From an uncultured Victivallis sp. (GTDB taxonomy: Bacteria > Verrucomicrobiota > Lentisphaeria > Victivallales > Victivallaceae), in contig NZ_CALXSK010000005.1 of assembly GCF_944391105.1 (NCBI RefSeq), positions 1-64,000 of the forward strand: 64,000 bases of DNA, written 5' to 3'. A program made the position numbers and the translations under genes. Below, piece by piece: positions 1 to 8,209 of this stretch. The notes beneath the pieces were generated by a model. It searched no databases, was not told the origin of the DNA, and worked only from the letters and a program-made list of their open reading frames with translations. The first letter of the stretch is position 1. Every line of letters begins with the position of its first letter.

Positions 1-68
1 AGCCCGTGTCGGGCTGCCGGCAATATCGCCTTGAAGGCGTGGTGCATACCACCGGCTTAGCCGGTGGT
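1..68. mobile_element. Three tandem hairpins, possible right end of an IS200/IS605-type element
   Basis: Three perfect hairpins lie side by side: 1-6 with 10-15, 27-32 with 34-39, and a 9-bp stem 48-56 with 60-68 around a TTA loop, followed by TTTTGATT. Serial hairpins ending in a strong GC stem are typical of the right ends of IS200/IS605 elements, and of the omega-RNA that overlaps the 3' end of tnpB in such elements. No transposase is visible because the window starts here, so a plain terminator of an unseen upstream gene is the main alternative. The family assignment is inference. Confidence 0.35.
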
Positions 69-115
69 TTTGATTCTTCCTGCCCCTTTCATGGAAGCGC
101 AAAAGAAATCTTTCA

Positions 116-189
116 TTATGCAAAATTTGCATAAAAATAGTAAAATGTGCGAAACTGCTATTGACAATTGCATATTAATCGAGTATAAT
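116..189 (+). promoter_or_regulatory. Promoter and palindromic operator of the LacI gene
   Basis: A textbook promoter is visible: TTGACA at 161-166, a 17-nt spacer, and TATAAT at 184-189. Upstream lies the palindrome TTATGCAAA-A-TTTGCATAA at 116-134, and a further half site TTGCATA lies inside the spacer at 168-174. Almost the same arrangement recurs at 3575-3647 in front of the pseudopilin gene. The likely binder is the adjacent LacI protein, giving autoregulation; that is inference. Confidence 0.75.
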
Positions 190-230
190 ATTAGCGTGAT
201 ATTGGAAAACTTTCATGAGGGATCGGGAAA

Positions 231-1214
231 ATGGCAGTTGCAAAGTCAAAGGGCAGCGGGTCGTCGAACGGAGTTCTGGCCCAGGTTGCATTTCGGGCAC
301 GGGTTTCGACCGGTACGGTAAGTCGTGTATTCAACAACAGTTCGCTGATTCCATCGGAGACGCGCAGCCGGGTTCTCTCGGCGGCGCGCGAACTCGGATT
401 CCGTCCGCGGGTGGGGGTGCGCAACAAACAGATCGCGCTTGTCACGGAGCCGCCGCACAAGACGGTGATGGGCGGTTACGTCAACACGCTTACACAGCAC
501 ATCTGCTATGCGCTGTCTCGGCTCGACGCGGGGATCACGATGATCACCGAGGATCGGATCGGCAATCTGACCGACTGCTGGTTTGACGGCGTGATCGGCA
601 TCGCCTGGGAAGACCGGACGATCGACATCCTGAAACAGCTTCACAACATCCCGATGGTCTGGTTCAGTGAGAACCAGTCCTCGTGGTGCCACACGGTCTT
701 TCCGAACTGTTACACGACCGGCAGGATTGCCGGGGAGTATCTGCTCGGCAAGGGGCATCGTAAAATCGCCGTGATTCACGACATGGATTACACCGGTTGC
801 GGTCGTGCCGAAGGGGTTCGCATGGCGATGCGGGACGCGGGGCTCAATCCCGATGAGCTGCTGTTGACGCTTTCGAGCGGCGAGCCGCTGCATCTTGCGG
901 TCAAACAGTTGATTGATGCGGGATGCACAGCGGTCTGGGTGCCGGGTGAGGATATGCGGGCGCTGGAGGTGAACTGGCTCATCCAGGAGCTTGCGGGGAA
1001 ACGGGTTCCGGATGACATCTCGCTGCTCGGCTCCGAGAATCCGGGGATCTCCGAATTCCAGCGGCCGTCGCTGACCACCATTGCGATTCCGCTGCACGAG
1101 ATGGCGGAGATCGCGGTCGACCTCGTCATGCAGGGCGACACCGACGTTCTCCGGAAAATCGAGCTGCCGGCCAAACTGATCGAACGGAATTCCGTAAGCG
1201 TTTTGAAACACTGA
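231..1214 (+). CDS. LacI-family transcriptional regulator
   Basis: This 327-residue protein has a LacI-type helix-turn-helix near its N-terminus (residues ~15-60, with VSTGTVSRVFNN as recognition region). A periplasmic-binding-protein-like sensor domain follows, containing the usual GRIAGEYLLGKGHRKIAVI segment and the closing LTTIAIPLHEMAEIAVDLV stretch. It should be a cytoplasmic, sugar-responsive DNA-binding protein. A GAGG ribosome binding site lies 10 nt before the ATG. The next gene, a GH50-like hydrolase, follows after 45 bp with no terminator, so the two are probably cotranscribed. The promoter carries a palindrome that recurs upstream of the pseudopilin at 3731, which makes it a candidate local regulator of both transcripts. 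The effector is unknown. Confidence 0.9.
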   Translation: MAVAKSKGSGSSNGVLAQVAFRARVSTGTVSRVFNNSSLIPSETRSRVLSAARELGFRPRVGVRNKQIALVTEPPHKTVMGGYVNTLTQHICYALSRLDAGITMITEDRIGNLTDCWFDGVIGIAWEDRTIDILKQLHNIPMVWFSENQSSWCHTVFPNCYTTGRIAGEYLLGKGHRKIAVIHDMDYTGCGRAEGVRMAMRDAGLNPDELLLTLSSGEPLHLAVKQLIDAGCTAVWVPGEDMRALEVNWLIQELAGKRVPDDISLLGSENPGISEFQRPSLTTIAIPLHEMAEIAVDLVMQGDTDVLRKIELPAKLIERNSVSVLKH

Positions 1215-1259
1215 CCCGGGGATAAGTTCCCGCGGCAACAACAACAGGAAGGTCACGTT

Positions 1260-3320
1260 ATGAACTTGAACAGAACAATACTCCCTGCGTTTCTGCTCGC
1301 ATTCGCCGGGCTGCTCTGCCCGGCAGGTGAGCTCAAGCTGGACAAAGATCAGCTTGAAGCGCGGTATCACGCCAGAGTCGAACAGGATTCCCGGGGAATC
1401 AAGCTCTATTCCGACACTGCGGAATGGGATGCGGGGCTCCGGATCAATCCGCCGAAAGGGGAACTCTTCGACTTTTCCAATGCAAAATATCTCGCAGTGG
1501 ACGTCGAAAATTTGTCGAAAGACCGTCAGATGCGCCTCACCATGCACATTTCGAGCGGAAAACACAACGGCAAAAGCGCGAGCCATGTGGATCTGCCTTT
1601 GCGAGAGGTCAACACCGGCATCGGCCTGAATCCCGGCGAAAAGCGCACGATGCGGCTCTATCTGCCGCACGCCTCGCTCTTCACCGCTCCGGACGGCGGC
1701 AAGAATATCCGGCAACCGCTCGACACGTCGAAGATCAACTCGATCGAATTCAAGATGCAGTGGCCGTTCGAGCCGCACAAAGTTCCCGGGCTCGTCGACT
1801 GCCGGCTTTCGAATCTCCGGCTTGAAGGGGAGCCTGAGGTCGAGCGGAAAGTGACCGGAATGGGGGAAGCGTATTTCCCGTTCATCGACGAATACGGACA
1901 GTACAAGCATCTCGACTGGCCCGAGAAGATCCACTCCGACAAACAGTTGCAGGAGAATCACAAAAAGGAGCTCGCCGAACTCGAGAAAACTCCGGCTCCC
2001 GCGACCTGGGACCGCTTCGGCGGCTGGGCGACCGGTCCGAAGTACGATGCGACCGGCAGCTTCTATCCTGTGAAGCATGACGGGAAATGGTATCTCGTCG
2101 ACCCGGAAGGCAACCTTTTCTGGTCGCTCGGCATCGATGTGCTGCAGGCGCACACCGACGCGACGCAGGGCAGGGGACATGAACGCTGGTTCGCCCATGA
2201 GGTTCCCGCGGACGGAACGCTGCCTTTCACGCACTGGAATCTCCAGAAGAAGTACGGCCGTCCCGATTATGAGAAGGATTTCTACAATGTCATGGTCAAG
2301 CGGTTGGATGCGTGGGGCATCAATACGATCGGCAACTGGTCCAAGACCGATGTGATGATTCTCGGGAAGAAGCCCTACACGATGCAGCTCAGCGACTTTG
2401 CGAGGGGGTTCCCGCGTTTCCGCAAGAGCAATGTGAAGTTCTATGATGTGTTCGATCCCGAATTCGAAGAGAAAATGGGGAACATTCTGCGTGACCGCGC
2501 CGAAGTGGACGAGATCACGCGCAAATCGATCGACGACCCGATGTGCATCGGTTACTTCATCGACAACGAGCTGCGGTTCAACGACATCATGAAGGCAGTC
2601 TTCGGCGCCGAGCCCGACCAGCCCGCAAAGCAGGCGTTCATCGCCGACCTCAAGGAGAAATACGGCACGATTGAGAAGCTCAATGAGGCCTGGGAAACCG
2701 ACTTCGCCGACTGGGAGAAACTTGCGGAGAACCGGAACATGCCGAAAGGCCGGGGATACCGCACGGATTCCGATGCGTTCTACGCGAAGTTCGTCGACCG
2801 CTACTTCCGGATCTGCCGGGAGGGGATCAAGAAGACCGCGCCGCACCGGCTCTATCTCGGCTGTCGTTTCGTCGGCTTCCGTCAGTCGAAAGCCGCTCAG
2901 GATGCCGCGGCGAAATATTGTGACGTGGTCAGCGTGAACACCTACCAGAACAGTGTCGCGAACGTCGATCCGAAGTCGTTCGGCGAAAAGCCGATCCTGA
3001 TCGGGGAATTCCACTTCGGCACCTACGATCGCGGTATGTTCAGCAACGGGCTCTGTCCGACTGCGGATCAGACCGAGCGGGCGACCGCCTTTCTGCGGTA
3101 CGTGCAGGGCGCGCTGGTCCACCCGAACATGGTCGGCGTCCACTGGTTCCAGTTCCGTGACCAGCCGCTGACCGGCCGCTGGGACGGGGAAGGGTATCAG
3201 ATCGGCTTCGTCGATGTCGCGGACACTCCGTATCCGGAGTTGATTCAGGCGGCGCGCGAGGCCGGAGAGAATATGTACACCTACCGGGAGAAAGGCAAAC
3301 TTGTCAACTCCATGAAGTAA
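1260..3320 (+). CDS. Secreted GH50-like (beta-agarase-type) glycoside hydrolase
   Basis: The 686-residue product starts with a clear signal peptide (MNLNRTILPAFLLAFAGLLC). An N-terminal beta-rich domain comes first, then a clan-A barrel beginning near the motif KWYLVDPEGNLFWSLGIDV. YFIDNELRF supplies a candidate acid/base Glu437, and LIGEFHFGTYDRGMF supplies a candidate nucleophile Glu583. The GEFHFG-x-x-DRGMF signature and the WYLVDPEG motif are characteristic of GH50 agarases. It would cleave a beta-linked galactan or similar polysaccharide outside the cytoplasm; the real substrate may differ from agarose. It sits behind the LacI gene in the same direction. Family assignment is by motif recall, not by search. 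Confidence 0.7.
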   Translation: MNLNRTILPAFLLAFAGLLCPAGELKLDKDQLEARYHARVEQDSRGIKLYSDTAEWDAGLRINPPKGELFDFSNAKYLAVDVENLSKDRQMRLTMHISSGKHNGKSASHVDLPLREVNTGIGLNPGEKRTMRLYLPHASLFTAPDGGKNIRQPLDTSKINSIEFKMQWPFEPHKVPGLVDCRLSNLRLEGEPEVERKVTGMGEAYFPFIDEYGQYKHLDWPEKIHSDKQLQENHKKELAELEKTPAPATWDRFGGWATGPKYDATGSFYPVKHDGKWYLVDPEGNLFWSLGIDVLQAHTDATQGRGHERWFAHEVPADGTLPFTHWNLQKKYGRPDYEKDFYNVMVKRLDAWGINTIGNWSKTDVMILGKKPYTMQLSDFARGFPRFRKSNVKFYDVFDPEFEEKMGNILRDRAEVDEITRKSIDDPMCIGYFIDNELRFNDIMKAVFGAEPDQPAKQAFIADLKEKYGTIEKLNEAWETDFADWEKLAENRNMPKGRGYRTDSDAFYAKFVDRYFRICREGIKKTAPHRLYLGCRFVGFRQSKAAQDAAAKYCDVVSVNTYQNSVANVDPKSFGEKPILIGEFHFGTYDRGMFSNGLCPTADQTERATAFLRYVQGALVHPNMVGVHWFQFRDQPLTGRWDGEGYQIGFVDVADTPYPELIQAAREAGENMYTYREKGKLVNSMK

Positions 3321-3383
3321 TTCCCCATTGCCGCCGGCTGGAAACGGCCGGCCGCTTCCGGAAATTCCCGGGGATACGGGTGA

Positions 3384-3419
3384 AACGGCGAACGAGTACA
3401 GACGGTTCGCCGTTTTTTT
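3384..3419 (+). terminator. Intrinsic terminator after the GH50-like gene
   Basis: A 10-bp perfect stem (AACGGCGAAC at 3384-3393 with GTTCGCCGTT at 3405-3414) is followed by a T run. It closes the LacI-GH50 transcript and separates it from the pseudopilin promoter. Confidence 0.85.
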
Positions 3420-3574
3420 GTATTTCCGGTTTCCCGACGGAGCCTTCTCCGGCCCGGGAGATCGATCTCAGAGCGGAAGTTCCCGAAAAGAGGAGCCGCG
3501 TTCCGGGGCATCGGGAAAGCTCCGCGGTTTCAAAACCTTGCATTTCTGCATGAGGACGAAAAATAGAACCGCTT

Positions 3575-3647
3575 TTATGCAAAAATTGCATAAAAATAGA
3601 AAAAACTGCGGATTTGCTATTGACATTTGCATATTTTTGTGTATAAT
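3575..3647 (+). promoter_or_regulatory. Promoter and operator of the first pseudopilin, near-copy of the LacI promoter
   Basis: The palindrome TTATGCAA-AAA-TTGCATAA spans 3575-3593. TTGACA is at 3620-3625 and TATAAT at 3642-3647, with a 16-nt spacer holding a half site TTGCATA at 3627-3633. The 25 bases starting at the palindrome differ at one position from those at 116-140, and the distance from palindrome to -35 is the same (26 nt). This argues for common control by the same regulator. Confidence 0.75.
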
Positions 3648-3730
3648 ATATGTGTAGTCAAGAGAAGAACGGAATTCTGAAGGATTCCTGAAAACATTAA
3701 CCGGTACTTTGAAAGAGAAGGAACTGTATC

Positions 3731-4435
3731 ATGAAAAAGTCTTTCACTCTCATCGAGCTCCTGGTCGTGGTTGCGATCATTGCGATTCTCGCGGCGATGC
3801 TGCTGCCTGCGCTGAATCAGGCCCGTGCAACGGCGCGGGACACTTCCTGTCTCTCGAACATGAAGCAGCTCGGGACGTTGTCGCAGATGTACTTCGACAG
3901 CAACAACGGCATGATCATGAAGTACAACGGCCTGATGGCCGAAGGGAAAGCCTGCTGGAACCGGCAGGGAAAATGGCAGGACGGGCTCTACGTTCTGCAG
4001 AATGGCGGCAATCTGACCGATTTCAAACATTGGGATGACAAGGCGGGTCGCCCCAAAGGTGTGTTCGGCTGCCCCTCCCAGCCTGAGTTCGGCGAGAAGG
4101 AGTTTTATGGCGCCCGCCATTATGGGATCAACGCCTACCACAGCAATTACGAAGATCAATACATCAAGGCCGTGACCAAAGTCAACCGGATCAAATATCC
4201 CGGTTCGCGTATGCTGCTGATGGATATGGATCGCATCGGTTCGTGGCAGGATCAGAACATCGACAAGAGCACCCGGGCATTTTCGATCGTCGACGGCGCG
4301 CTCTGGCGGCACAGAAACGGTCAGTCTGCGAACGTGGCCTTCATCGACGGACACGCGAAGTCGATGACCCGGAATCAGATTCCCGAAACGCGCACCAGCA
4401 TCGGCGGAGATCAATTCTGGAGCGATTGGAGATAA
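3731..4435 (+). CDS. Type II secretion-like pseudopilin (locus 1)
   Basis: The 234-residue protein begins [13 protein letters not shown], a class III prepilin signal followed by the hydrophobic N-terminal helix, with Glu at +5 relative to the likely cleavage before Phe5. The C-terminal part ends in [10 protein letters not shown], the DGH box seen in PVC-type pseudopilins. The residue before the cleavage site is Ser rather than the usual Gly. It should insert in the inner membrane and be processed by a prepilin peptidase. An AAGGA ribosome binding site lies 8 nt before the ATG. It is transcribed alone, from a promoter almost identical to that of the LacI gene at 231, and followed by its own terminator. 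Its link to the GH50-like enzyme through this operator is inference. Confidence 0.88.
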   Translation: MKKSFTLIELLVVVAIIAILAAMLLPALNQARATARDTSCLSNMKQLGTLSQMYFDSNNGMIMKYNGLMAEGKACWNRQGKWQDGLYVLQNGGNLTDFKHWDDKAGRPKGVFGCPSQPEFGEKEFYGARHYGINAYHSNYEDQYIKAVTKVNRIKYPGSRMLLMDMDRIGSWQDQNIDKSTRAFSIVDGALWRHRNGQSANVAFIDGHAKSMTRNQIPETRTSIGGDQFWSDWR

Positions 4436-4467
4436 CGGTCTCCCCGGAGTTAAAACGGCAGTTGACT

Positions 4468-4499
4468 GGCCGCAGATCAGATTCGATCTGCGGCCTTTT
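4468..4499 (+). terminator. Intrinsic terminator after the first pseudopilin
   Basis: An 11-bp perfect stem (GGCCGCAGATC at 4468-4478 with GATCTGCGGCC at 4485-4495) is followed by TTTT. Confidence 0.85.
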
Positions 4500-4658
4500 G
4501 CATTTCTGCCGGCAGTTTCGTCGGGCCGGAACGGGAGCGGAAAGGCGTTTTTTCGATTTTTTTCTTGATTTTTTTCGATTTCGCATAAGATTTTATTGTA
4601 TCATGCGCATCGGTTGGAGACCAGAAGAGATGGAACGCATAATTTCACGGAGCGAATC

Positions 4659-5345
4659 ATGAAAACAGTCTGTCCCCACTGCCACCAGAAGTACGATGTT
4701 CCCGAGGATTTTCAGCAGCAGAATGTTCTCTGTCAGAAATGCGGCGGGGAGTTTACTGTGAACCGGGCGAAGTTTTGTTCGAGCTGCGGAGCCGCCAATC
4801 CGGCACAGGCCTTTCAGTGTCACGCCTGTTCGCACCCGTTCCAATGGGAGGCTTCCCGGCCGGTGGAGAGAGCGCTCCCCGTGCGTCCGGTCTCTGCCGT
4901 GACTGACCGCTCGGAAGTGGAATTGAGTCCGGGGTTGAAAATACTTTTCTTCTTCGCCAAGCTGGGCTGTTACTTCGCAATGATCGCCGGAGTTCTGAGA
5001 GCTCTGAGCGCGGTGATCGGAGAATTCATCCATGAGGACCGGGGGATCATCATCATTTGCAGCATCATTTCCGTTCTTCTGAACGAGTGGTTTGTTCTCA
5101 TCCTCACAGTGCTGGCGAATCCGGAGCGGAAGGTTAGAAAAAGTCTGTTTTTTCTGCTGGGATTCTGGGTGTACGGCATTTATCTGCTGGCCACGATCAT
5201 CTTCTCTTTTCTCATGTCATCCGGATTTACGTGGATCGGAGCAGTGTTGATCAATCTGCTTTATCTTCTTTTCCTCGTGAAGGTGTTTCAGATCTGGAAG
5301 GAGCGGTGTCTCATCGACCAGGACTACGAGCCGCCGGAGCGCTGA
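4659..5345 (+). CDS. Zinc-ribbon membrane protein of unknown function
   Basis: The 228-residue protein begins with an MJ0042-like zinc finger (CPHC near the start, CQKC around residue 28). A second ribbon follows (CSSC and CHAC at about residues 42-63), then a charged linker and about four hydrophobic segments in the C-terminal two thirds. It is probably an inner-membrane protein with a cytoplasmic zinc domain. The start at 4659 is chosen because GGAG lies 6 nt upstream and the protein then opens directly with the finger; an in-frame ATG at 4596 has no ribosome binding site. It stands alone. The N-terminal ribbon resembles that of the TM2 protein at 23597. Function is not recognisable. Confidence 0.75.
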   Translation: MKTVCPHCHQKYDVPEDFQQQNVLCQKCGGEFTVNRAKFCSSCGAANPAQAFQCHACSHPFQWEASRPVERALPVRPVSAVTDRSEVELSPGLKILFFFAKLGCYFAMIAGVLRALSAVIGEFIHEDRGIIIICSIISVLLNEWFVLILTVLANPERKVRKSLFFLLGFWVYGIYLLATIIFSFLMSSGFTWIGAVLINLLYLLFLVKVFQIWKERCLIDQDYEPPER

Positions 5346-5681
5346 CAGGAGAAGATTCGATCGTTCCCGGACTGGAGAAGCGTTCGAAAATTCATTCCCG
5401 GAACAATTCCGCCGCACTGGAGAGCACCTGATGCTTCCCCCGAGTCGAGGCGTGCCGGTGCAGATTCCGCCGGACGCCGACCCCCGGTGCGGAAGCAACC
5501 CCGGGTCTGCCGTGTTTCCGGGTCTGCCGCCAGGGGGGGACCGGAGGTTCGGTACGACTCCGAACCGTTTTCCGGTTTCGGGACGGAAAATCGGGTGTTT
5601 CCCGGAGAATTCATTGAAAAATCATGGTTTCCGCGCTAATTTATCCATGTCGAGAAACTTTCTGCTGGAAGGAGAATTTTT
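5346..5681 (+). other. 336-bp leader region before cbiM with a terminator-like hairpin
   Basis: No coding potential is evident. A perfect 7-bp stem (GGTTCGG at 5546-5552 with CCGAACC at 5560-5566) followed by GTTTT looks like a weak terminator or attenuator, 115 bp before cbiM. Metal and cobalamin transport operons are often under riboswitch control, but no convincing B12 box or NiCo motif could be read here. The hairpin may instead end the preceding gene. Confidence 0.35.
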
Positions 5682-6674
5682 ATGCACATGGCGGATGCTT
5701 TGCTTTCTCCCGCGGTCGGCGGAACCATGCTGGCGGTTTCCGCCGGGGTGCTTGCCTGTTCGGTTCGGGACGTTCGGAAAAATTTTCAGGAGAGCCGTAT
5801 CCCGCTCATGGGGGTGGCCGGAGCGTTTGTCTTTGCCGCGCAGATGGTGAACTTTGCGATTCCCGGAACCGGGTCGAGCGGTCATATCGGCGGCGCGGTG
5901 CTGCTTGCTGCGCTGCTCGGGCCGTCCCCCGCTTTCATCGTAATGGCGGGGGTTCTGCTGATCCAGGCGCTCTTCTTCGCCGACGGAGGATTGCTCGCGT
6001 GGGGATGCAATCTCTTCAACCTCGGATTTTTCGGTTGCTTTCTCGCGTATCCGTACGTGTTCCGCCCGATTGCGGGGAGAACTCTGAGCCGGGGACGGAT
6101 TTTCGCGGCGAGTCTGGCGGCGTGTATCGTTTCACTGGAGCTCGGGGCGTTTTCCGTGACGCTTGAGACGCTGCTCTCCGGCGTTACGGAGCTGCCGTTC
6201 GGCGCGTTTGTCGCAGTGATGATGCCGATTCATCTGGCGATCGCGGTCGGGGAAGGATTGGCGACGGGGACGGTGCTGCTTTTCGTGCGGCGACATCTTC
6301 CGGAGGCGGATTCTCTGCGGTTGGAGGAGGAGAATTTCTCCCCCGGACGGTTGACGCTGGTGCTGGGAGCCGCTGCGCTGCTGATCGGCGGCGGCCTTTC
6401 GCTGCTGGCCTCCGGCGATCCCGACGGCCTTGAGTGGTCGATGGCGCGGACTGCCGGAAGTGCGGAACTCGAACGTTCCGGCGCGATCCACACCTTTTTT
6501 GCGAATCTGGCGGAGAAGTTCGCCCTGCTGCCGGATTATGCGTTTCCGGGGAGCGACGCTCCTCTCGGTACAGCGGTGGCCGGAATTGCCGGTGTACTGC
6601 TTTGCGCGGGGATTCTCGGGTTCTGCGCATATCTGGTTTGCCGGAAAACGATACATCGGAGAGCGATGAAGTGA
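5682..6674 (+). CDS. cbiM: ECF transporter substrate-binding component CbiM fused to a PDGLE-type domain
   Basis: The protein (330 residues) starts MHMADALLSP, the N-terminal Met-His region that coordinates the metal in CbiM/NikM proteins. It continues with several membrane segments typical of the family (residues 1-215). The C-terminal ~100 residues, with FALLPDYAFPGSDAPLGT and a final membrane helix, resemble the PDGLE/CbiN-like domain that replaces a separate CbiN. It imports Co2+ or Ni2+ with CbiQ and CbiO. A GGAG ribosome binding site precedes the ATG, and the start is fixed by the need for the MH terminus. Whether the metal is cobalt or nickel cannot be told from sequence. Confidence 0.88.
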   Translation: MHMADALLSPAVGGTMLAVSAGVLACSVRDVRKNFQESRIPLMGVAGAFVFAAQMVNFAIPGTGSSGHIGGAVLLAALLGPSPAFIVMAGVLLIQALFFADGGLLAWGCNLFNLGFFGCFLAYPYVFRPIAGRTLSRGRIFAASLAACIVSLELGAFSVTLETLLSGVTELPFGAFVAVMMPIHLAIAVGEGLATGTVLLFVRRHLPEADSLRLEEENFSPGRLTLVLGAAALLIGGGLSLLASGDPDGLEWSMARTAGSAELERSGAIHTFFANLAEKFALLPDYAFPGSDAPLGTAVAGIAGVLLCAGILGFCAYLVCRKTIHRRAMK

Positions 6675-7435
6675 CCGGGCCGGTTTCCTGCTTTTTCCCG
6701 GTTTTGAGCGGTTCCGCGCAGCGCGGGGTGTTCGGGCGGATTGCACCGTTGCCGAAGGTTTGTTTGGTACTGGGATTTCTGGTTCTTGCCGTTTCGTTCG
6801 ACCGATATGACTGGCTCGGATGTACGTTGTTTGCGGCGGTTCCGTTTCTGCTTGCGCGGATCGGCGGAGTTTCTCCGCTGCGGCTGCTGCGTCGGACGGC
6901 GCTCGCGCTGCCGTTCGTGTTGTGCGCGGCGGCGGCGAATCTTCTCTTCGACCGGGAGTTGGTCGACTTTGCCGGCGGGGCGACTTTGCCGGGCGGAATT
7001 CTCTCCTTCTGGGTGCTTGCCGCCAAGACGCTCGCGACGACGGGAATGGTGCTGCTGCTCGCGGAGACGACCTCTGCGACCGGGATTTCCGGTGCACTGG
7101 TCCGGCTTCATGTCCCGTGCATTCTGATTTTGCAGATCCAGCTTCTGCTTCGCTACCTCGTGCTGACGGCGGAGGAGGCGCGGAATCTTGCGAACGGCTA
7201 TTTTCTCCGGAATCCGGAATGCCGGATCATTCCGGTGCGCGACTGGGGGATGCTGTGCGGCCGGCTCTTCCTGCGGAGCGTCGAGCGGGCGGAAGCGGTC
7301 TACCGCGCGATGCAGTGCCGCTTGTTTCACGCCGGAAAACCGCTGGAGGCCGGAGAGGTCGGCTCCTTCGCCGAATGGGGGGGCTGCATTCTGCTGTTCG
7401 GGGTTCTCTGTCTTATGCGGGGGACGCTCTCATGA
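6671..7435 (+). CDS. cbiQ: ECF transporter transmembrane protein CbiQ
   Basis: The 254-residue membrane protein carries the CbiQ features: hydrophobic segments from residue ~30, and a cytoplasmic region with TAEEARNLANGYFLR and a late ERAEAVYRAMQCR, corresponding to the coupling helices that dock on the ATPase. The start is the GTG at 6671, inside the GTGA overlap with the cbiM stop, with GGAG 9 nt upstream; this implies translational coupling. It forms the T component between CbiM and the CbiO ATPase. Confidence 0.85.
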   Translation: MTGPVSCFFPVLSGSAQRGVFGRIAPLPKVCLVLGFLVLAVSFDRYDWLGCTLFAAVPFLLARIGGVSPLRLLRRTALALPFVLCAAAANLLFDRELVDFAGGATLPGGILSFWVLAAKTLATTGMVLLLAETTSATGISGALVRLHVPCILILQIQLLLRYLVLTAEEARNLANGYFLRNPECRIIPVRDWGMLCGRLFLRSVERAEAVYRAMQCRLFHAGKPLEAGEVGSFAEWGGCILLFGVLCLMRGTLS

Positions 7436-8139
7436 GGATCGAGTTGTGCGAACTGGTTCTGGAGCGGCCCGGCGGAATCCGGGCGGTCGACGGGATTTCG
7501 TATCTGTTCGATTCGGAACGGTGCGATGCCGTCGCGATTCTCGGCGCGAACGGCGCGGGCAAGTCGACGCTGCTTGAGAGCATTCCGGGGCTTGTGCCGA
7601 TTCGTTCCGGTGCGATCCGGGTGGACGGGATGAATGTGGAAAAACGGAATCTTTCTGTCGTGCGCTCGAAGGTCGGCATGATTTTTCAGAACTCCGACGA
7701 CCAGCTTTTCTCGAATACGGTCGGGGAGGATGTCGCATTCGGACCGCGGAATTTGAAACTCCCCGCGGACGAGGTGGCAAAACGGGTTCAGGAGGCTCTC
7801 GCATCGATGGAGATCGCGCATCTCGCGGAGCGTGACGTGGCGCATCTCTCGGGCGGTGAAAAACGGCGGGCCGCGCTGGCCGGAGTGCTGGCGATGAAAC
7901 CGGAGGCGATTCTACTCGATGAACCGACGTCGATGCTCGATCCGCGCGGTTGCCGGGAACTTGCGGAACGTCTCGCCGCGCTTCCCGCTCTGAAACTCAT
8001 CGCGACGCACGATCTCGAATTCGCCGGACGGCTCTGCCCGGAGTGCCTGATTCTGCTGGAGGGGAGAATCGCGGCTGCCGGGGAAACCGGAGAGTTGCTG
8101 AAGCAGCGGGAACTTCTTCTCCGGTGCGGTCTGGCGTGA
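7432..8139 (+). CDS. cbiO: ECF transporter ATPase CbiO
   Basis: This is a 235-residue ABC ATPase with a Walker A loop GANGAGKST, the Q-loop region MIFQNSDDQLF, the signature LSGGEKRR, Walker B AILLDEP and the H-loop ATHDL. The QNSDDQLF and VGEDVAFGPRN motifs are typical of CbiO/EcfA proteins. The ATG overlaps the cbiQ stop in ATGA, so the three genes form one coupled operon. It energises metal uptake at the cytoplasmic face. Confidence 0.92.
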   Translation: MRIELCELVLERPGGIRAVDGISYLFDSERCDAVAILGANGAGKSTLLESIPGLVPIRSGAIRVDGMNVEKRNLSVVRSKVGMIFQNSDDQLFSNTVGEDVAFGPRNLKLPADEVAKRVQEALASMEIAHLAERDVAHLSGGEKRRAALAGVLAMKPEAILLDEPTSMLDPRGCRELAERLAALPALKLIATHDLEFAGRLCPECLILLEGRIAAAGETGELLKQRELLLRCGLA

Positions 8140-8209
8140 TCTGCATTGGCGGGGTGGCGGGCGACACATTCTTTTTCAAGTCGATAATGGATTTTTTCGG
8201 AGGTATGCC

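Noticed and set aside
246..3143. Very long open frames opposite real genes (also 12463-15345, 55763-59392 and 27510-29411)
   Set aside because: They lie antisense to well-supported genes, are rich in Arg, Pro and His, and lack domains and ribosome binding sites. They are a by-product of GC-rich codon use.
5440..5520. Cobalamin-riboswitch-like words upstream of cbiM
   Set aside because: A GGTGCxGATTCCG stretch and a later CCCGGGTCTGCC recall parts of the cobalamin aptamer, but the conserved B12 box and the long middle helices cannot be drawn. A covariance search with the cobalamin and NiCo families would decide.
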